A stretch of 64,000 nucleotides of DNA from Blastomussa wellsi. Taxonomy: Eukaryota > Cnidaria > Anthozoa > Scleractinia > Plerogyridae. The notes under the pieces were generated by a model that was given only the letters and a program-made list of their open reading frames with translations, was not told the DNA's origin and ran no database searches. Of this stretch, positions 1 to 13,920 are shown piece after piece. Position 1 is the first letter of the stretch. The number at the start of each line of letters is the position of its first letter. The translations under genes and the position numbers were made by a program. The stretch is taken from assembly GCA_947652115.1 (NCBI GenBank), contig OX393561.1, positions 34,890,336 through 34,954,335 of the forward strand. Direction: 5' to 3'.

Positions 1-1465
1 AACCAAGATCTTGCCTAACCAAGATCTTTCCTAACCAAGAACTTGCATAACCAAGATCTTTCGTAACCAAGATCTTCCTTAACCGAGATATTGCCTAACC
101 AAGATCTTGTCTAACCAAGATCTTCCCTAACCAAGATCTACCTTAACAAAGATCTTGCCTAACCAAGATCTTCCTTAACCATGATCTTGCCTAACCAAGA
201 TCTTGCCTAACCAGGATCTTCCATAACCAAGATCTTGCATAACACAGATCTTGCATAACAAAGATCTTGCATAACCAAGATCTTGCATAACCAAGATCTT
301 GCCTAACCAAGATCTTGCATAACCAAGATCTTGCATAACCAAGATCTTGCATAACCAAGATCTTGCCTAACCAAGATCTTGCATAACCAAGATCTTGCAT
401 AACACAGATCTTGCATAACCAAGATCTTCCTTAACCAAGATCTTGCCTTACCAAGATCTTGCCTAACCAAGATCTTCCCTAACCAAGATCTTCCCTAACC
501 AACATCTTGCATAACCAAGATCTTGCATAACCAAGATCTTTCATAACCAAGATCTTGCATAACCAAGATCTTGCCTAACCAAGATCTTGCCTAACCAAGA
601 TCTTTCCTAACCAAGATCTTCCATAACCAAGATCTTGCATCAACAAGATCTTGCATAACCAAGATCTTGCCTAACCAAGATCTTCCCTAACCAAGATCTT
701 GCATAACCAAGATCTTACCTAACCAAAATCTTGCATAACCAAGATCTTGCTTAACCAAGATCTTGCATAACCAAGATCTTGCATAACCAAGAACTTGCAT
801 AACCAAGATCTTCCTTAACCAAGATCTTGCCAAACCAAGATCTTCCCTAACCAAGATCTTGCATAACAAAGATCTTCCATAACCAAGATCTTGCATAAAC
901 AAGATCTTGCATAACCAAGATCTTGCCTAACCAAGATCTTGCCTAACCAAGATCTTGCATAACCAAGATCTTGCATAACAAAGATCTTGCCTAACCAAGA
1001 TCTTGCCTAACCAAGATCTTGCATAACCAAGATCTTGCATAACGAAGATCTTGCATAACAAAGATCTTGCATAACCAAGATCTTGCCTAACCATAATCTT
1101 GCCTAACCAAGATCTTGCCTAACCAAGATCTTCCCTAACCAAGATCTTCCATAACCAAGATCTTGCATAACCAAGATCTTCCTTAACCAAGATCTTGCCT
1201 AACCAAGATCTTGCCTAACCAAGATCTTCCCTAATAAAGATCTTGCATAACAAAGATCTTGCATAACCAAGATCTTGCCTAACCAAGATCTTTCCTAACC
1301 AAGATCTTGCATAACCAAGATCTTTCATAACCAAGATCTTCCTTAACCAAGATATTGCCCAACAAAGATCTTGCCTAACCAAGATCTTGCCTAACCAAGA
1401 TCTTCCCTAATAAAGATCTTGCATAACAAAGATCTTGCATAACCAAGATCTTGCCTAACCAAGAT
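1..1465 (-). repeat. Left-arm higher-order block, copy 1 of a 1.46-kb direct duplication
   Basis: The monomer order here recurs at 3984-5448 with a constant offset of 3,983 bp. Markers that line up are AAGAACTTGC at 37 and 4020, the ATGATCTTGCC variant at 181 and 4164, and GATATTGCCC at 1351 and 5334. Only a few substitutions were seen, for example a core change near 4521 and a class change near 930 versus 4913. The first 300 bp also recur at 13621-13920 (offset 13,620), after which the order diverges. The constant offset shows no net indel between the two long copies. Confidence 0.9.
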
Positions 1466-4400
1466 CTTGCATAACAAAAATCTTCCATAACCAAGATCTT
1501 GCATAAACAAGATCTTGCATAACCAAGAACTTGCATAACCAAGATCTTCCTTAACCAAGATCTTGCCAAACCAAGATCTTCCCTAACCAAGATCTTGCAT
1601 AACCAAGATCTTGCATAACCAAGAACTTGCATAACCAAGATGTTCCTTAACCAAGATCCTACCTAACCAAGATCTTCCCTAACCAAGATCTTGCATAAAA
1701 AGATCTTGCCTAACCAAGATTTTGCATAACCAAGATCTTGCCTAACCAAGATCTTGCATAACCAAGATCTTGCATAACCAAGATCTTGCATAACCAAGAT
1801 CTTGCATAACCAAGATCTTGCATAACCAAGATCTTGCATAACAAAGATCTTGCATAACCAAGATCTTGCGTAACCAAGATCTTGCATAACGAAGATCTTG
1901 CATAAGCAAGATCTTGGATAACCAAGATCTTGCCTAACCAAGATCTTGCATAACCAAGATCTTGCATAACACAGATCTTGCATAACCAAGATCTTCCTTA
2001 ACCAAGATCTTGCCTTACCAAGATCTTGCCTAACCAAGATCTTCCCTAACCAAGATCTTCCCTAACCAACATCTTGCATAACCAAGATCTTGCATAACCA
2101 AGATCTTTCATAACCAAGATCTTGCATAACCAAGATCTTGCCTAACCAAGATCTTGCCTAACCAAGATCTTTCCTAACCAAGATCTTCCATAACCAAGAT
2201 CTTGCATAAACAAGATCTTGCATAACCAAGATCTTGCCTAACCAAGATCTTCCCTAACCAAGATCTTGCATAACCAAGATCTTACCTAACCAAGATCTTG
2301 CATAACCAAGATCTTGCTTAACCAAGATCTTGCATAACCAAGATCTTGCATAACCAAGAACTTGCATAACCAAGATCTTCCTTAACCAAGATCTTGCCAA
2401 ACCAAGATCTTCCCTAACCAAGATCTTGCATAACAAAGATCTTCCATAACCAAGATCTTGCATAAACAAGATCTTGCATAACCAAGATCTTGCCTAACCA
2501 AGATCTTCCCTAACCAAGATCTTGCATAACCAAGATCTTGCATAACAAAGATCTTGCCTAACCAAGATCTTGCCTAACCAAGATCTTGCATAGCCAAGAT
2601 CTTGCATAACCAAGATCTTGCATAACGAAGATCTTGCATAACAAAGATCTTGCATAACCAAGATCTTGCGTAACCAAGATCTTGCATAACGAAGATCTTG
2701 CATAACCAAGATCTTGCATAACCAAGATCTTGCATAACAAAGATCTTGCCTAACCAAGATCTTGCCTAACCAAGATCTTGCATAACCAAGATCTTGCATA
2801 ACCAAGATCTTGCATAACGAAGATCTTGAATAACAAAGATCTTGCATAACCAAGATCTTGCGTAACCAAGATCTTGCATAACGAAGATCTTGGATAACCA
2901 AGATCTTGCCTAACCAAGATCTTGCATAACCAAGATCTTGCATAACACAGATCTTGCATAACCAAGATCTTCCTTAACCAAGATCTTGCCTTACCAAGAT
3001 CTTGCCTAACCAAGATCTTCCCTAACCAAGATCTTCCCTAACCAACATCTTGCATAACCAAGATCTTGCATAACCAAGATCTTTCATAACCAAGATCTTG
3101 CATAACCAAGATCTTGCCTAACCAAGATCTTGCCTAACCAAGATCTTTCCTAACCAAGATCTTCCATAACCAAGATCTTGCATAAACAAGATCTTGCATA
3201 ACCAAGATCTTGCCTAACCAAGATCTTCCCTAACCAAGATCTTGCATAACCAAGATCTTACCTAACCAAGATCTTGCATAACCAAGATCTTGCTTAACCA
3301 AGATCTTGCATAACCAAGATCTTGCATAACCAAGAACTTGCATAACCAAGATCTTCCTTAACCAAGATCTTGCCAAACCAAGATCTTCCCTAACCAAGAT
3401 CTTGCATAACAAAGATCTTCCATAACCAAGATCTTGCATAAACAAGATCTTGCATAACCAAGATCTTGCCTAACCAAGATCTTCCCTAACCAAGATCTTG
3501 CATAACCAAGATCTTGCATAACAAAGATCTTGCCTAACCAAGATCTTGCCTAACCAAGATCTTGCATAACCAAGATCTTGCATAACCAAGATCTTGCATA
3601 ACGAAGATCTTGCATAACAAAGATCTTGCATAACCAAGATCTTGCCTAACCATAATCTTGCCTAACCAAGATCTTGCCTAACCAAGATCTTCCCTAACCA
3701 AGATCTTCCATAACCAAGATCTTGCATAACCAAGATCTTCCTTAACCAAGATCTTGCCTAACCAAGATCTTGCCTAACCAAGATCTTGCATAACCAAGAT
3801 CTTGCATAACAAAGATCTTGCATAACCAAGATCTTGCATAACCAAGATCTTGCCTAACCAAGATCTTCCCTAACCAAGATCTTGCATAACCAAGATCTTG
3901 CCTAACCAAGATCTTTCATAACCAAGATCTTGCATAACCAAGATATTGCATAACAAAGATCTTGTTTAACCAAGATCTTGCCTAACCAAGATCTTGCCTA
4001 ACCAAGATCTTTCCTAACCAAGAACTTGCATAACCAAGATCTTTCGTAACCAAGATCTTCCTTAACCGAGATATTGCCTAACCAAGATCTTGTCTAACCA
4101 AGATCTTCCCTAACCAAGATCTACCTTAACAAAGATCTTGCCTAACCAAGATCTTCCTTAACCATGATCTTGCCTAACCAAGATCTTGCCTAACCAGGAT
4201 CTTCCATAACCAAGATCTTGCATAACACAGATCTTGCATAACAAAGATCTTGCATAACCAAGATCTTGCATAACCAAGATCTTGCCTAACCAAGATCTTG
4301 CATAACCAAGATCTTGCATAACCAAGATCTTGCATAACCAAGATCTTGCCTAACCAAGATCTTGCATAACCAAGATCTTGCATAACACAGATCTTGCATA

Positions 4401-4888
4401 ACCAAGATCTTCCTTAACCAAGATCTTGCCTTACCAAGATCTTGCCTAACCAAGATCTTCCCTAACCAAGATCTTCCCTAACCAACATCTTGCATAACCA
4501 AGATCTTGCATAACCAAGATCGTTCATAACCAAGATCTTGCATAACCAAGATCTTGCCTAACCAAGATCTTGCCTAACCAAGATCTTTCCTAACCAAGAT
4601 CTTCCATAACCAAGATCTTGCATCAACAAGATCTTGCATAACCAAGATCTTGCCTAACCAAGATCTTCCCTAACCAAGATCTTGCATAACCAAGATCTTA
4701 CCTAACCAAGATCTTGCATAACCAAGATCTTGCTTAACCAAGATCTTGCATAACCAAGATCTTGCATAACCAAGAACTTGAATAACCAAGATCTTCCTTA
4801 ACCAAGATCTTGCCAAACCAAGATCTTCCCTAACCAAGATCTTGCATAACAAAGATCTTCCATAACCAAGATCTTGCATAAACAAGAT
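400..4888 (-). repeat. Repeated 0.5-kb cassette of 31-32 monomers
   Basis: A cassette of about 0.5 kb, running from a TGCCTTACC variant to a run ending CTTCCATAACC, appears at about 400-905, 1967-2472, 2943-3448 and 4383-4888. The offsets between successive copies are 1,567, 976 and 1,440 bp. Another good copy lies at about 12340-12845, and the second half recurs near 11572-11787. Offsets of 976 and 1,440 are 61 and 90 whole monomers; 1,567 is one base short of 98. The pattern suggests repeated local amplification of one segment. Confidence 0.8.
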
Positions 4889-5448
4889 CTTGCATAACCA
4901 AGATCTTGCCTAACCAAGATCTTCCCTAACCAAGATCTTGCATAACCAAGATCTTGCATAACAAAGATCTTGCCTAACCAAGATCTTGCCTAACCAAGAT
5001 CTTGCATAACCAAGATCTTGCATAACGAAGATCTTGCATAACAAAGATCTTGCATAACCAAGATCTTGCCTAACCATAATCTTGCCTAACCAAGATCTTG
5101 CCTAACCAAGATCTTCCCTAACCAAGATCTTCCATAACCAAGATCTTGCGTAACCAAGATCTTCCTTAACCAAGATCTTGCCTAACCAAGATCTTGCCTA
5201 ACCAAGATCTTCCCTAATAAAGATCTTGCATAACAAAGATCTTGCATAACCAAGATCTTGCCTAACCAAGATCTTTCCTAACCAAGATCTTGCATAACCA
5301 AGATCTTTCATAACCAAGATCTTCCTTAACCAAGATATTGCCCAACAAAGATCTTGCCTAACCAAGATCTTGCCTAACCAAGATCTTCCCTAATAAAGAT
5401 CTTGCATAACAAAGATCTTGCATAACCAAGATCTTGCCTAACCAAGAT
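3984..5448 (-). repeat. Left-arm higher-order block, copy 2 of the 1.46-kb direct duplication
   Basis: This matches 1-1465 at an offset of 3,983 bp, monomer class by monomer class, including rare variants such as the CTAATAAAG unit and the CATAATCTT core. The match ends near 5448, where this copy continues into a run with CCAATGTCTT and CCAATATCTT variants absent from copy 1. The intervening 1466-3983 holds additional copies of the 0.5-kb cassette. Confidence 0.9.
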
Positions 5449-5655
5449 CTTGCCTAACCAATGTCTTGCCTAACCAAGATCTTGCATAACCAAGATCTTG
5501 CCTAACCAATATCTTGCCTAACCAATATCTTGCCTAACCAAGATCTTGGATAACCAAGATCTTGCATAACCAAGATCTTGCATAACCAAGATCTTGCATA
5601 ACCAAGATCTTGCATAAAAAAAATCTTGCATAACCAAGATCTTGCATAACCAAGA
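5395..5655 (-). repeat. Local duplication, copy 1, with CCAATGTC marker and A-run
   Basis: Shares its monomer order with 6088-6348 at an offset of 693 bp. Both copies carry an ATGTCTT core variant (5461 and 6154), two consecutive CCAATATCTT monomers and a monomer where AACC is replaced by an A-run before ATCTTGC (near 5616 and 6309). The offset is 43 monomers plus 5 bp, so an indel lies between the copies. Confidence 0.8.
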
Positions 5656-6087
5656 TCTTGCATAACCAAAATCTTCCTTAACCAAGAACTTCATCTTGCC
5701 TTACCAAGATCTTCCCTAACCAAGATCTTGCCTAACCAAGATCTTGCCTAAGCAAGATCTTGCCTAACAAAGGTCTTCCCTAACCAAGATCTTGCTTAAC
5801 CAAGATCTTCTTAACCAAGATCTTGCATAACCAAGATCTTGCATAACCAAGATCTTCCTTAACCAAGATCTTGCATAACCAAGATCTTCCCTAACCAAGA
5901 TCTTGCATAACCAAGATCTTGCCAAACCAAGATCTTGCATAACCAAGATCTTGCATAACCAAGATTTTGCATAACCAAGATCTTCCTTAACCAAGATCTT
6001 GCCTAACCAAGATCTTGCCTAACCAAGATCTTCCCTAACCAAGATCTTCCCTAACCAAGATCTTGCATAACCAAGATCTTGCATAAC

Positions 6088-6348
6088 AAAGATCTTGCAT
6101 AACAAAGATCTTGCATAACCAAGATCTTGCCTAACCAAGATCTTGCCTAACCAATGTCTTGCCTAACCAAGATCTTGCATAACCAAGATCTTGCCTAACC
6201 AATATCTTGCCTAACCAATATCTTGCCTAACCAAGATCTTAGATAACCAAGATCTTGCATAACCAAGATCTTGCATAACCAAGATCTTGCATAACCAAGA
6301 TCTTGCATAAAAAAAATCTTGCATAACCAAGATCTTGCATAACCAAGA
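6088..6348 (-). repeat. Local duplication, copy 2, with CCAATGTC marker and A-run
   Basis: Second copy of the 5395-5655 segment at an offset of 693 bp. It differs at a few sites, such as a GATCTTAGATAACC unit near 6236 where copy 1 has TTGGATAACC. Beyond about 6348 the two diverge. The rest of 5655-7440 is ordinary satellite with no clear higher-order pattern that I could fix by eye. Confidence 0.78.
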
Positions 6349-7439
6349 TCTTGCCTAACCAAAATCTTGAAAACCAAGATCTTGCATAACCAAGATCTTG
6401 CCTAACCAAGATGTTGCCTAACCAAGATCTTCCCTAACCAAGATCTTGCATAAAAAAGATCTTGCATAACCAAGATCTTGCCTAACCAATATCTTGCCTA
6501 ACCAAGATCTTGCATAACCAAGATCTTGCATAACTAAGATCTTGTATAACCAAGATCTTGCCAAACCAAGATCTTCCCTAACCAAGATCTTTCCTAACCA
6601 AGATCTTGCTTAACCAAGATCTTGCATAAGAAAAATCTTGCATAACCAAGATCTTGCATAACCAAGATCTTGCATAACCAAGATCTTCCTTAACCAAGAT
6701 CTTGCCTAACCAAGATCTTCCCTAACCAAGATCTTCCCTAACAAAGATCTTCTCTAACCAAGATCTTGGCAAACCAAGATCTTGCATAACAAAAATCTTG
6801 CATAACCAAGATTTTGCATAACCAAGATCTTCCATAACCAAGATCTTGCCTAACCAAGATCTTGCCTAACCAAGATCTTCCTTAACCAAGATCTTCTCTA
6901 ACCAAGATCTTGCATAACCAAGATCTTGCATAACCAAGATCTTGCCTAACCAAGGTCTTGCCTAACCAAGATCTTCCTTAAGCAAGATCTACCTTAACCA
7001 AGATCTTGCCTAACCAAGATCTTCCCTAACCAAGATCTTGCCTAACCAAGATCTTGCCTAACCAAGATCTTCCCTAACCAAGATCTTTCATAACTAAGAA
7101 CTTGCATAACCAGGATCTTGCATAACAAAGATCTTGCATAACCAAGATCTTGCATAACCAAGATCTTGACTAACCAAGATCTTGCCTAACCAAGATCTTT
7201 CCTAACCAAGATCTTGCATAACGAAGATCTTGCATAACAAAGATCTTGCATAACCAAGATCTTGCCTAACCAAGATCTTTCCTAACCAAGATCTTGCATA
7301 ACCAAGATCTTTCATAACCAAGATCTTCCTTAACCAAGATATTGCCCAACAAAGATTTTGCCTAACCAAGATCTTGCCTAACCAAGATCTTCCCTAATAA
7401 AGATCTTGCATAACCAAGATCTTGCATAACCAAGATCTT

Positions 7440-9280
7440 GCCTAACCAAGATCTTGCCTAGCCAAGATGTTCCCTAACCAAGATCTTGCATAACGAAGAT
7501 CTTGCATAACAGAGATCTTGCATAACCAAGATCTTGCCTAACCAAGATCTTCCCTAACCAAGATCTTCCCTAACCAAGGTCTTGCCTAACCAAGATCTTC
7601 CCTAACCAAGATCTTGCTTAACCAAGATCTTGCATAACCAAGATCTTGCATAACGAAGATCTTGCATAACAAAGATCTTGCATAACCAAGATCTTGCGTA
7701 ACCAAGATCTTGCATAACAAAGATCTTGCATAACCAACATCTTGCATAACCAAGATCTTGCCTAACCAAGATCTTACATAACCAAGATCTTTCATAACAC
7801 AGATCTTGCATAACCAAGATCTTCCTTAACCAAGATCTTGCCTCACCAAGATCTTGCCTAATTAAGATCTTCCCTAACTAAGATCTTCCCTAACCAACAT
7901 CTTGCATAACCAAGATCTTGCATAACCAAGATCTTGCCTAACCAAGATCTTGCTTAACCAAGATCTTCCCTAACCAAGATCTTGCATAACCAAGATCTTG
8001 CATAACGAAGATCTTGCATAACAAAGATCTTGCATAACCAAGATCTTCCCTAACCAAGATCTTCCCTAACCAAGATCTTGCATAACCAAGATCTTGCATA
8101 ACCAAAATCTTGCATAACCAAGATCTTCCTTAACCAAGATCTTCCCTAACCAAGATCTTTCCTAACCAAGATCTTGCATAAAAAAGATCTTGCATAACCA
8201 AGATCTTGCATAACCAAGATCTTGCGTAACCAAGATCTTGCATAACCAAGATCTTCCTTAACCAAGATCTTCCTTAACCAAGATCTTGCATAACCAAGAT
8301 CTTCCTTAACCAAGATCTTGCCTAACCAAGATTATGCCTAACCAAGATCTTCCCTAACCAAGATCTTGCATAACCAAGATCTTGCATAACCAAGATCTTT
8401 CATAACCAAGATCTTCCTTAACCAAGATATTGCCTAACCAAGATCTTGCCTAACTAAGATCTTCCCTAACCAAGATCTTGCATAACCAAGATCTTGCCTA
8501 ACCAAGATCTTGCATAACCAAGATCTTGCATAACCAAGATCTTGGATAACCAAGATCTTCCTTAACCAAGATCTTGCCTAACCAAGATTATGCCTAACCA
8601 AGATCTTCCCTAATCAAGATCTTGCCTAACCAAGATCTTCTCTAACCAAGATCCTCCCTAACAAAGGTCTTGCATAACCAAGATCTTGAATAACCAAGAT
8701 CTTGCATAACAAAGATCTTGCCTAACCAAGATCTTGCATAACCAAGATCTTGCATAACCAAGATCTTGCCTAACCAAGATTATGCCTAACCAAGATCTTC
8801 CCTAACCAATATGTTGCATAACCATGAAACTTGCCTAACCAAGATCTTGCCTAACCAAGATCTTGCATAACGAAGATCTTGCATAACCAAGATCTTGCCT
8901 AACCAAGATCTTGCATAACCAAGATCTTGCATAACGAAGATCTTCCATAACCAAGATCTTGCCTAACCAAGATCTTGCATAACCAAGATCTTCCTTAACC
9001 AAGATCTTGCCTAACCAAGATCTTGCATAACCAAGATCTTCCCTAACCAAGATCTTCCCTAACCAAGATCTTGCATAACCAAGATCTTGCATAACAAAGA
9101 TCTTGCCTAACCAAGATCTTGCCTAACCAAGATCTTCCCTAACCAAGATCTTGCTTAACCAAGATCTTGTCTAACCAAGATCTTGCATAACCAAGATCTT
9201 GCATAACCAAGATCTTGCATAACGAAGATCTTGCATAACAAAGATCTTGCATAACCAAGATCTTGCGTAACCAAGATCTT
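7440..9280 (-). repeat. 1,841-bp tandem duplication, copy 1
   Basis: A unit of 1,841 bp (115 monomers plus 1 bp) repeated immediately downstream. Aligned markers include CTAGCCAAGATGTT (GCC at 7461 and 9302), the CCATGAAACTTGCC variant (near 8822 and 10663) and several AAGATTATGCC cores. The distance is exactly 1,841 throughout, so copies are collinear without indels. Only a handful of differences were seen, for example near 8935 versus 10776 and near 10171 versus 8330. Confidence 0.92.
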
Positions 9281-11121
9281 GCCTAACCAAGATCTTGCCT
9301 AGCCAAGATGTTCCCTAACCAAGATCTTGCATAACGAAGATCTTGCATAACAAAGATCTTGCATAACCAAGATCTTGCCTAACCAAGATCTTCCCTAACC
9401 AAGATCTTCCCTAACCAAGGTCTTGCCTAACCAAGATCTTCCCTAACCAAGATCTTGCTTAACCAAGATCTTGCATAACCAAGATCTTGCATAACGAAGA
9501 TCTTGCATAACAAAGATCTTGCATAACCAAGATCTTGCGTAACCAAGATCTTGCATAACAAAGATCTTGCATAACCAACATCTTGCATAACCAAGATCTT
9601 GCCTAACCAAGATCTTACATAACCAAGATCTTTCATAACACAGATCTTGCATAACCAAGATCTTCCTTAACCAAGATCTTGCCTCACCAAGATCTTGCCT
9701 AATTAAGATCTTCCCTAACTAAGATCTTCCCTAACCAACATCTTGCATAACCAAGATCTTGCATAACCAAGATCTTGCCTAACCAAGATCTTGCTTAACC
9801 AAGATCTTCCCTAACCAAGATCTTGCATAACCAAGATCTTGCATAACGAAGATCTTGCATAACAAAGATCTTGCATAACCAAGATTATCCCTAACCAAGA
9901 TCTTCCCTAACCAAGATCTTGCATAACCAAGATCTTGCATAACCAAAATCTTGCATAACCAAGATCTTCCTTAACCAAGATCTTCCCTAACCAAGATCTT
10001 TCCTAACCAAGATCTTGCATAAAAAAGATCTTGCATAACCAAGATCTTGCATAACCAAGATCTTGCGTAACCAAGATCTTGCATAACCAAGATCTTCCTT
10101 AACCAAGATCTTCCTTAACCAAGATCTTGCATAACCAAGATCTTCCTTAACCAAGATCTTGCCTAACCAAGATGATGCCTAACCAAGATCTTCCCTAACC
10201 AAGATCTTGCATAACCAAGATCTTGCATAACCAAGATCTTTCATAACCAAGATCTTCCTTAACCAAGATATTGCCTAACCAAGATCTTGCCTAACTAAGA
10301 TCTTCCCTAACCAAGATCTTGCATAACCAAGATCTTGCCTAACCAAGATCTTGCATAACCAAGATCTTGCAGAACCAAGATCTTGGATAACCAAGATCTT
10401 CCTTAACCAAGATCTTGCCTAACCAAGATTATGCCTAACCAAGATCTTCCCTAATCAAGATCTTGCCTAACCAAGATCTTCTCTAACCAAGATCCTCCCT
10501 AACAAAGGTCTTGCATAACCAAGATCTTGAATAACCAAGATCTTGCATAACAAAGATCTTGCCTAACCAAGATCTTGCATAACCAAGATCTTGCATAACC
10601 AAGATCTTGCCTAACCAAGATTATGCCTAACCAAGATCTTCCCTAACCAATATGTTGCATAACCATGAAACTTGCCTAACCAAGATCTTGCCTAACCAAG
10701 ATCTTGCATAACGAAGATCTTGCATAACCAAGATCTTGCCTAACCAAGATCTTGCATAACCAAGATCTTGCATAACCAAGATCTTCCATAACCAAGATCT
10801 TGCCTAACCAAGATCTTGCATAACCAAGATCTTCCTTAACCAAGATCTTGCCTAACCAAGATCTTGCATAACCAAGATCTTCCCTAACCAAGATCTTCCC
10901 TAACCAAGATCTTGCATAACCAAGATCTTGCATAACAAAGATCTTGCCTAACCAAGATCTTGCCTAACCAAGATCTTCCCTAACCAAGATCTTGCTTAAC
11001 CAAGATCTTGTCTAACCAAGATCTTGCATAACCAAGATCTTGCATAACCAAGATCTTGCATAACGAAGATCTTGCATAACAAAGATCTTGCATAACCAAG
11101 ATCTTGCGTAACCAAGATCTT
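9281..11121 (-). repeat. 1,841-bp tandem duplication, copy 2
   Basis: The second copy abuts the first with no spacer. Homology stops near 11121, where copy 1 would enter copy 2 again. Differences from copy 1 noticed by eye are single bases: AGATTATCCC near 9891 for AGATCTTCCC, AGATGATGCC near 10171, CAGAACC near 10371 and a CCAAG/CGAAG change near 10776. Such low divergence against the much larger differences between neighbouring monomers points to a recent event, or to an assembly duplication that read depth could exclude. Confidence 0.92.
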
Positions 11122-13920
11122 GCATAACGAAGATCTTGCATAAGCAAGATCTTGGATAACCAAGATCTTGCCTAACCAAAATCTTGCATAACCAAGATCT
11201 TGCATAACACAGATCTTGCATAACCAAGATCTTCCTTAACCAATATCTTGCCTTTTTAAGATCTTTCCTAACCAAGATCTTCCATAACCAAGATCTTGCA
11301 TAAACAAGATCTTGCATAACCAAGATCTTGCCTAACCAAGATCTTCCCTAACCAAGATCTTGCATAACCAAGATCTTCCATAACCAAGATCTTGCATAAA
11401 CAAGATCTTGCATAACCAAGATCTTTCATAACCAAGATCTTGCATAACCAAGATCTTGCCTAACCAAGATCTTGCCTAACCAAGATCTTTCCTAACCAAG
11501 ATCTTCCATAACCAAGATCTTGCATAAACAAGATCTTGCATAACCAAGATCTTGCCTAACCAAGATCTTCCCTAACCAAGATCTTGCATAACCAAGATCT
11601 TACCTAACCAAGATCTTGCATAACCAAGATCTTGCTTAACCAAGATCTTGCATAACCAAGATCTTGCATAACCAAGAACTTGCATAACCAAGATCTTCCT
11701 TAACCAAGATCTTGCCAAACCAAGATCTTCCCTAACCAAGATCTTGCATAACAAAAATCTTCCATAACCAAGATCTTGCATAAACAAGATCTTGCATAAC
11801 CAAGATCTTGCCTAACCAAGATCTTCCCTAACCAAGATCTTGCATAACCAAGATCTTGCATAACCAAGAACTTGCATAACCAAGATGTTCCTTAACCAAG
11901 ATCCTACCTAACCAAGATCTTCCCTAACCAAGATCTTGCATAAAAAGATCTTGCCTAACCAAGATTTTGCATAACCAAGATCTTGCCTAACCAAGATCTT
12001 GCATAACCAAGATCTTGCATAACCAAGATCTTGCATAACCAAGATCTTGCATAACCAAGATCTTGGATAACCAAGATCTTGCATAACAAAGATCTTGCCT
12101 AACCAAGATCTTGCCTAACCAAGATCTTCCCTAACCAAGATCTTGCTTAACCAAGATCTTGTCTAACCAAGATCTTGCATAACCAAGATCTTGCATAACG
12201 AAGATCTTGCATAACAAAGATCTTGCATAACCAAGATCTTGCGTAACCAAGATCTTGCATAACGAAGATCTTGCATAAGCAAGATCTTGGATAACCAAGA
12301 TCTTGCCTAACCAAGATCTTGCATAACCAAGATCTTGCATAACACAGATCTTGCATAACCAAGATCTTCCTTAACCAAGATCTTGCCTTACCAAGATCTT
12401 GCCTAACCAAGATCTTCCCTAACCAAGATCTTCCCTAACCAACATCTTGCATAACCAAGATCTTGCATAACCAAGATCTTTCATAACCAAGATCTTGCAT
12501 AACCAAGATCTTGCCTAACCAAGATCTTGCCTAACCAAGATCTTTCCTAACCAAGATCTTCCATAACCAAGATCTTGCATAAACAAGATCTTGCATAACC
12601 AAGATCTTGCCTAACCAAGATCTTCCCTAACCAAGATCTTGCATAACCAAGATCTTACCTAACCAAGATCTTGCATAACCAAGATCTTGCTTAACCAAGA
12701 TCTTGCATAACCAAGATCTTGCATAACCAAGAACTTGCATAACCAAGATCTTCCTTAACCAAGATCTTGCCAAACCAAGATCTTCCCTAACCAAGATCTT
12801 GCATAACAAAGATCTTCCATAACCAAGATCTTGCATAAACAAGATCTTGCATAACCAAGATCTTGCCTAACCAAGATCTTCCCTAACCAAGATCTTGCAT
12901 AACCAAGATCTTGCATAACAAAGATCTTGCCTAACCAAGATCTTGCCTAACCAAGATCTTGCATAACCAAGATCTTGCATAACCAAGATCTTGCATAACG
13001 AAGATCTTGCATAACAAAGATCTTGCATAACCAAGATCTTGCGTAACCAAGATCTTGCATAACAAAGATCTTGCCTAACCAAGATCTTGCCTAACCAAGA
13101 TCTTGCATAACAAAGATCTTGCATAACGAAGATCTTGCATAACCAAGATCTTGCATAACAAAGATCTTGCCTAACCAAGATCTTGCCTAACCAAGATCTT
13201 GCATAACCAAGATCTTGCATAACCAAGATCTTGGATAACGAAGATCTTGCATAACAAAGATCTTGCATAACCAAGATCTTGCCTAACCATAATCTTGCCT
13301 AACCAAGATCTTGCCTAACCAAGATCTTCCCTAACCAAGATCTTCCATAACCAAGATCTTGCATAACCAAGATCTTCCTTAACCAAGATCTTGCCTAACC
13401 AAGATCTTGCCTAACCAAGATCTTGCATAACCAAGATCTTGCATAACAAAGATCTTGCATAACCAAGATCTTGCATAACCAAGATCTTGCCTAACCAAGA
13501 TCTTCCCTAACCAAGATCTTGCATAACCAAGATCTTGCCTAACCAAGATCTTTCATAACCAAGATCTTGCATAACCAAGATATTGCATAACAAAGATCTT
13601 GCCTAACCAAGATCTTGCCTAACCAAGATCTTGCCTAACCAAGATCTTTCCTAACCAAGAACTTGCATAACCAAGATCTTTCGTAACCAAGATCTTCCTT
13701 AACCGAGATATTGCCTAACCAAGATCTTGTCTAACCAAGATCTTCCCTAACCAAGATCTACCTTAACAAAGATCTTGCCTAACCAAGATCTTCCTTAACC
13801 ATGATCTTGCCTAACCAAGATCTTGCCTAACCAGGATCTTCCATAACCAAGATCTTGCATAACACAGATCTTGCATAACAAAGATCTTGCATAACCAAGA
13901 TCTTGCATAACCAAGATCTT
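11122..13920 (-). repeat. Mosaic copy of the 1.5-4.3 kb region
   Basis: This block resumes the marker series of the first part of the window. The short TAAAAAGATC monomer at 1696 matches 11941 (offset 10,245), and the block that opens the window matches 13621-13920. Compared with 1696-4000, the copy is shorter by 608 bp, which is 38 whole monomers. It therefore looks like a displaced copy that gained or lost monomers in register. Near 11250 there is a damaged monomer reading GCCTTTTTAAGATC. Confidence 0.75.

Noticed and set aside
5600..6320. A-runs (GCATAAAAAAAATC) as poly-A tails of retroposons
   Set aside because: The runs are one altered monomer in the normal 16-bp phase, shared by two copies of a local duplication. 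No retroposon body or target-site duplication is present.
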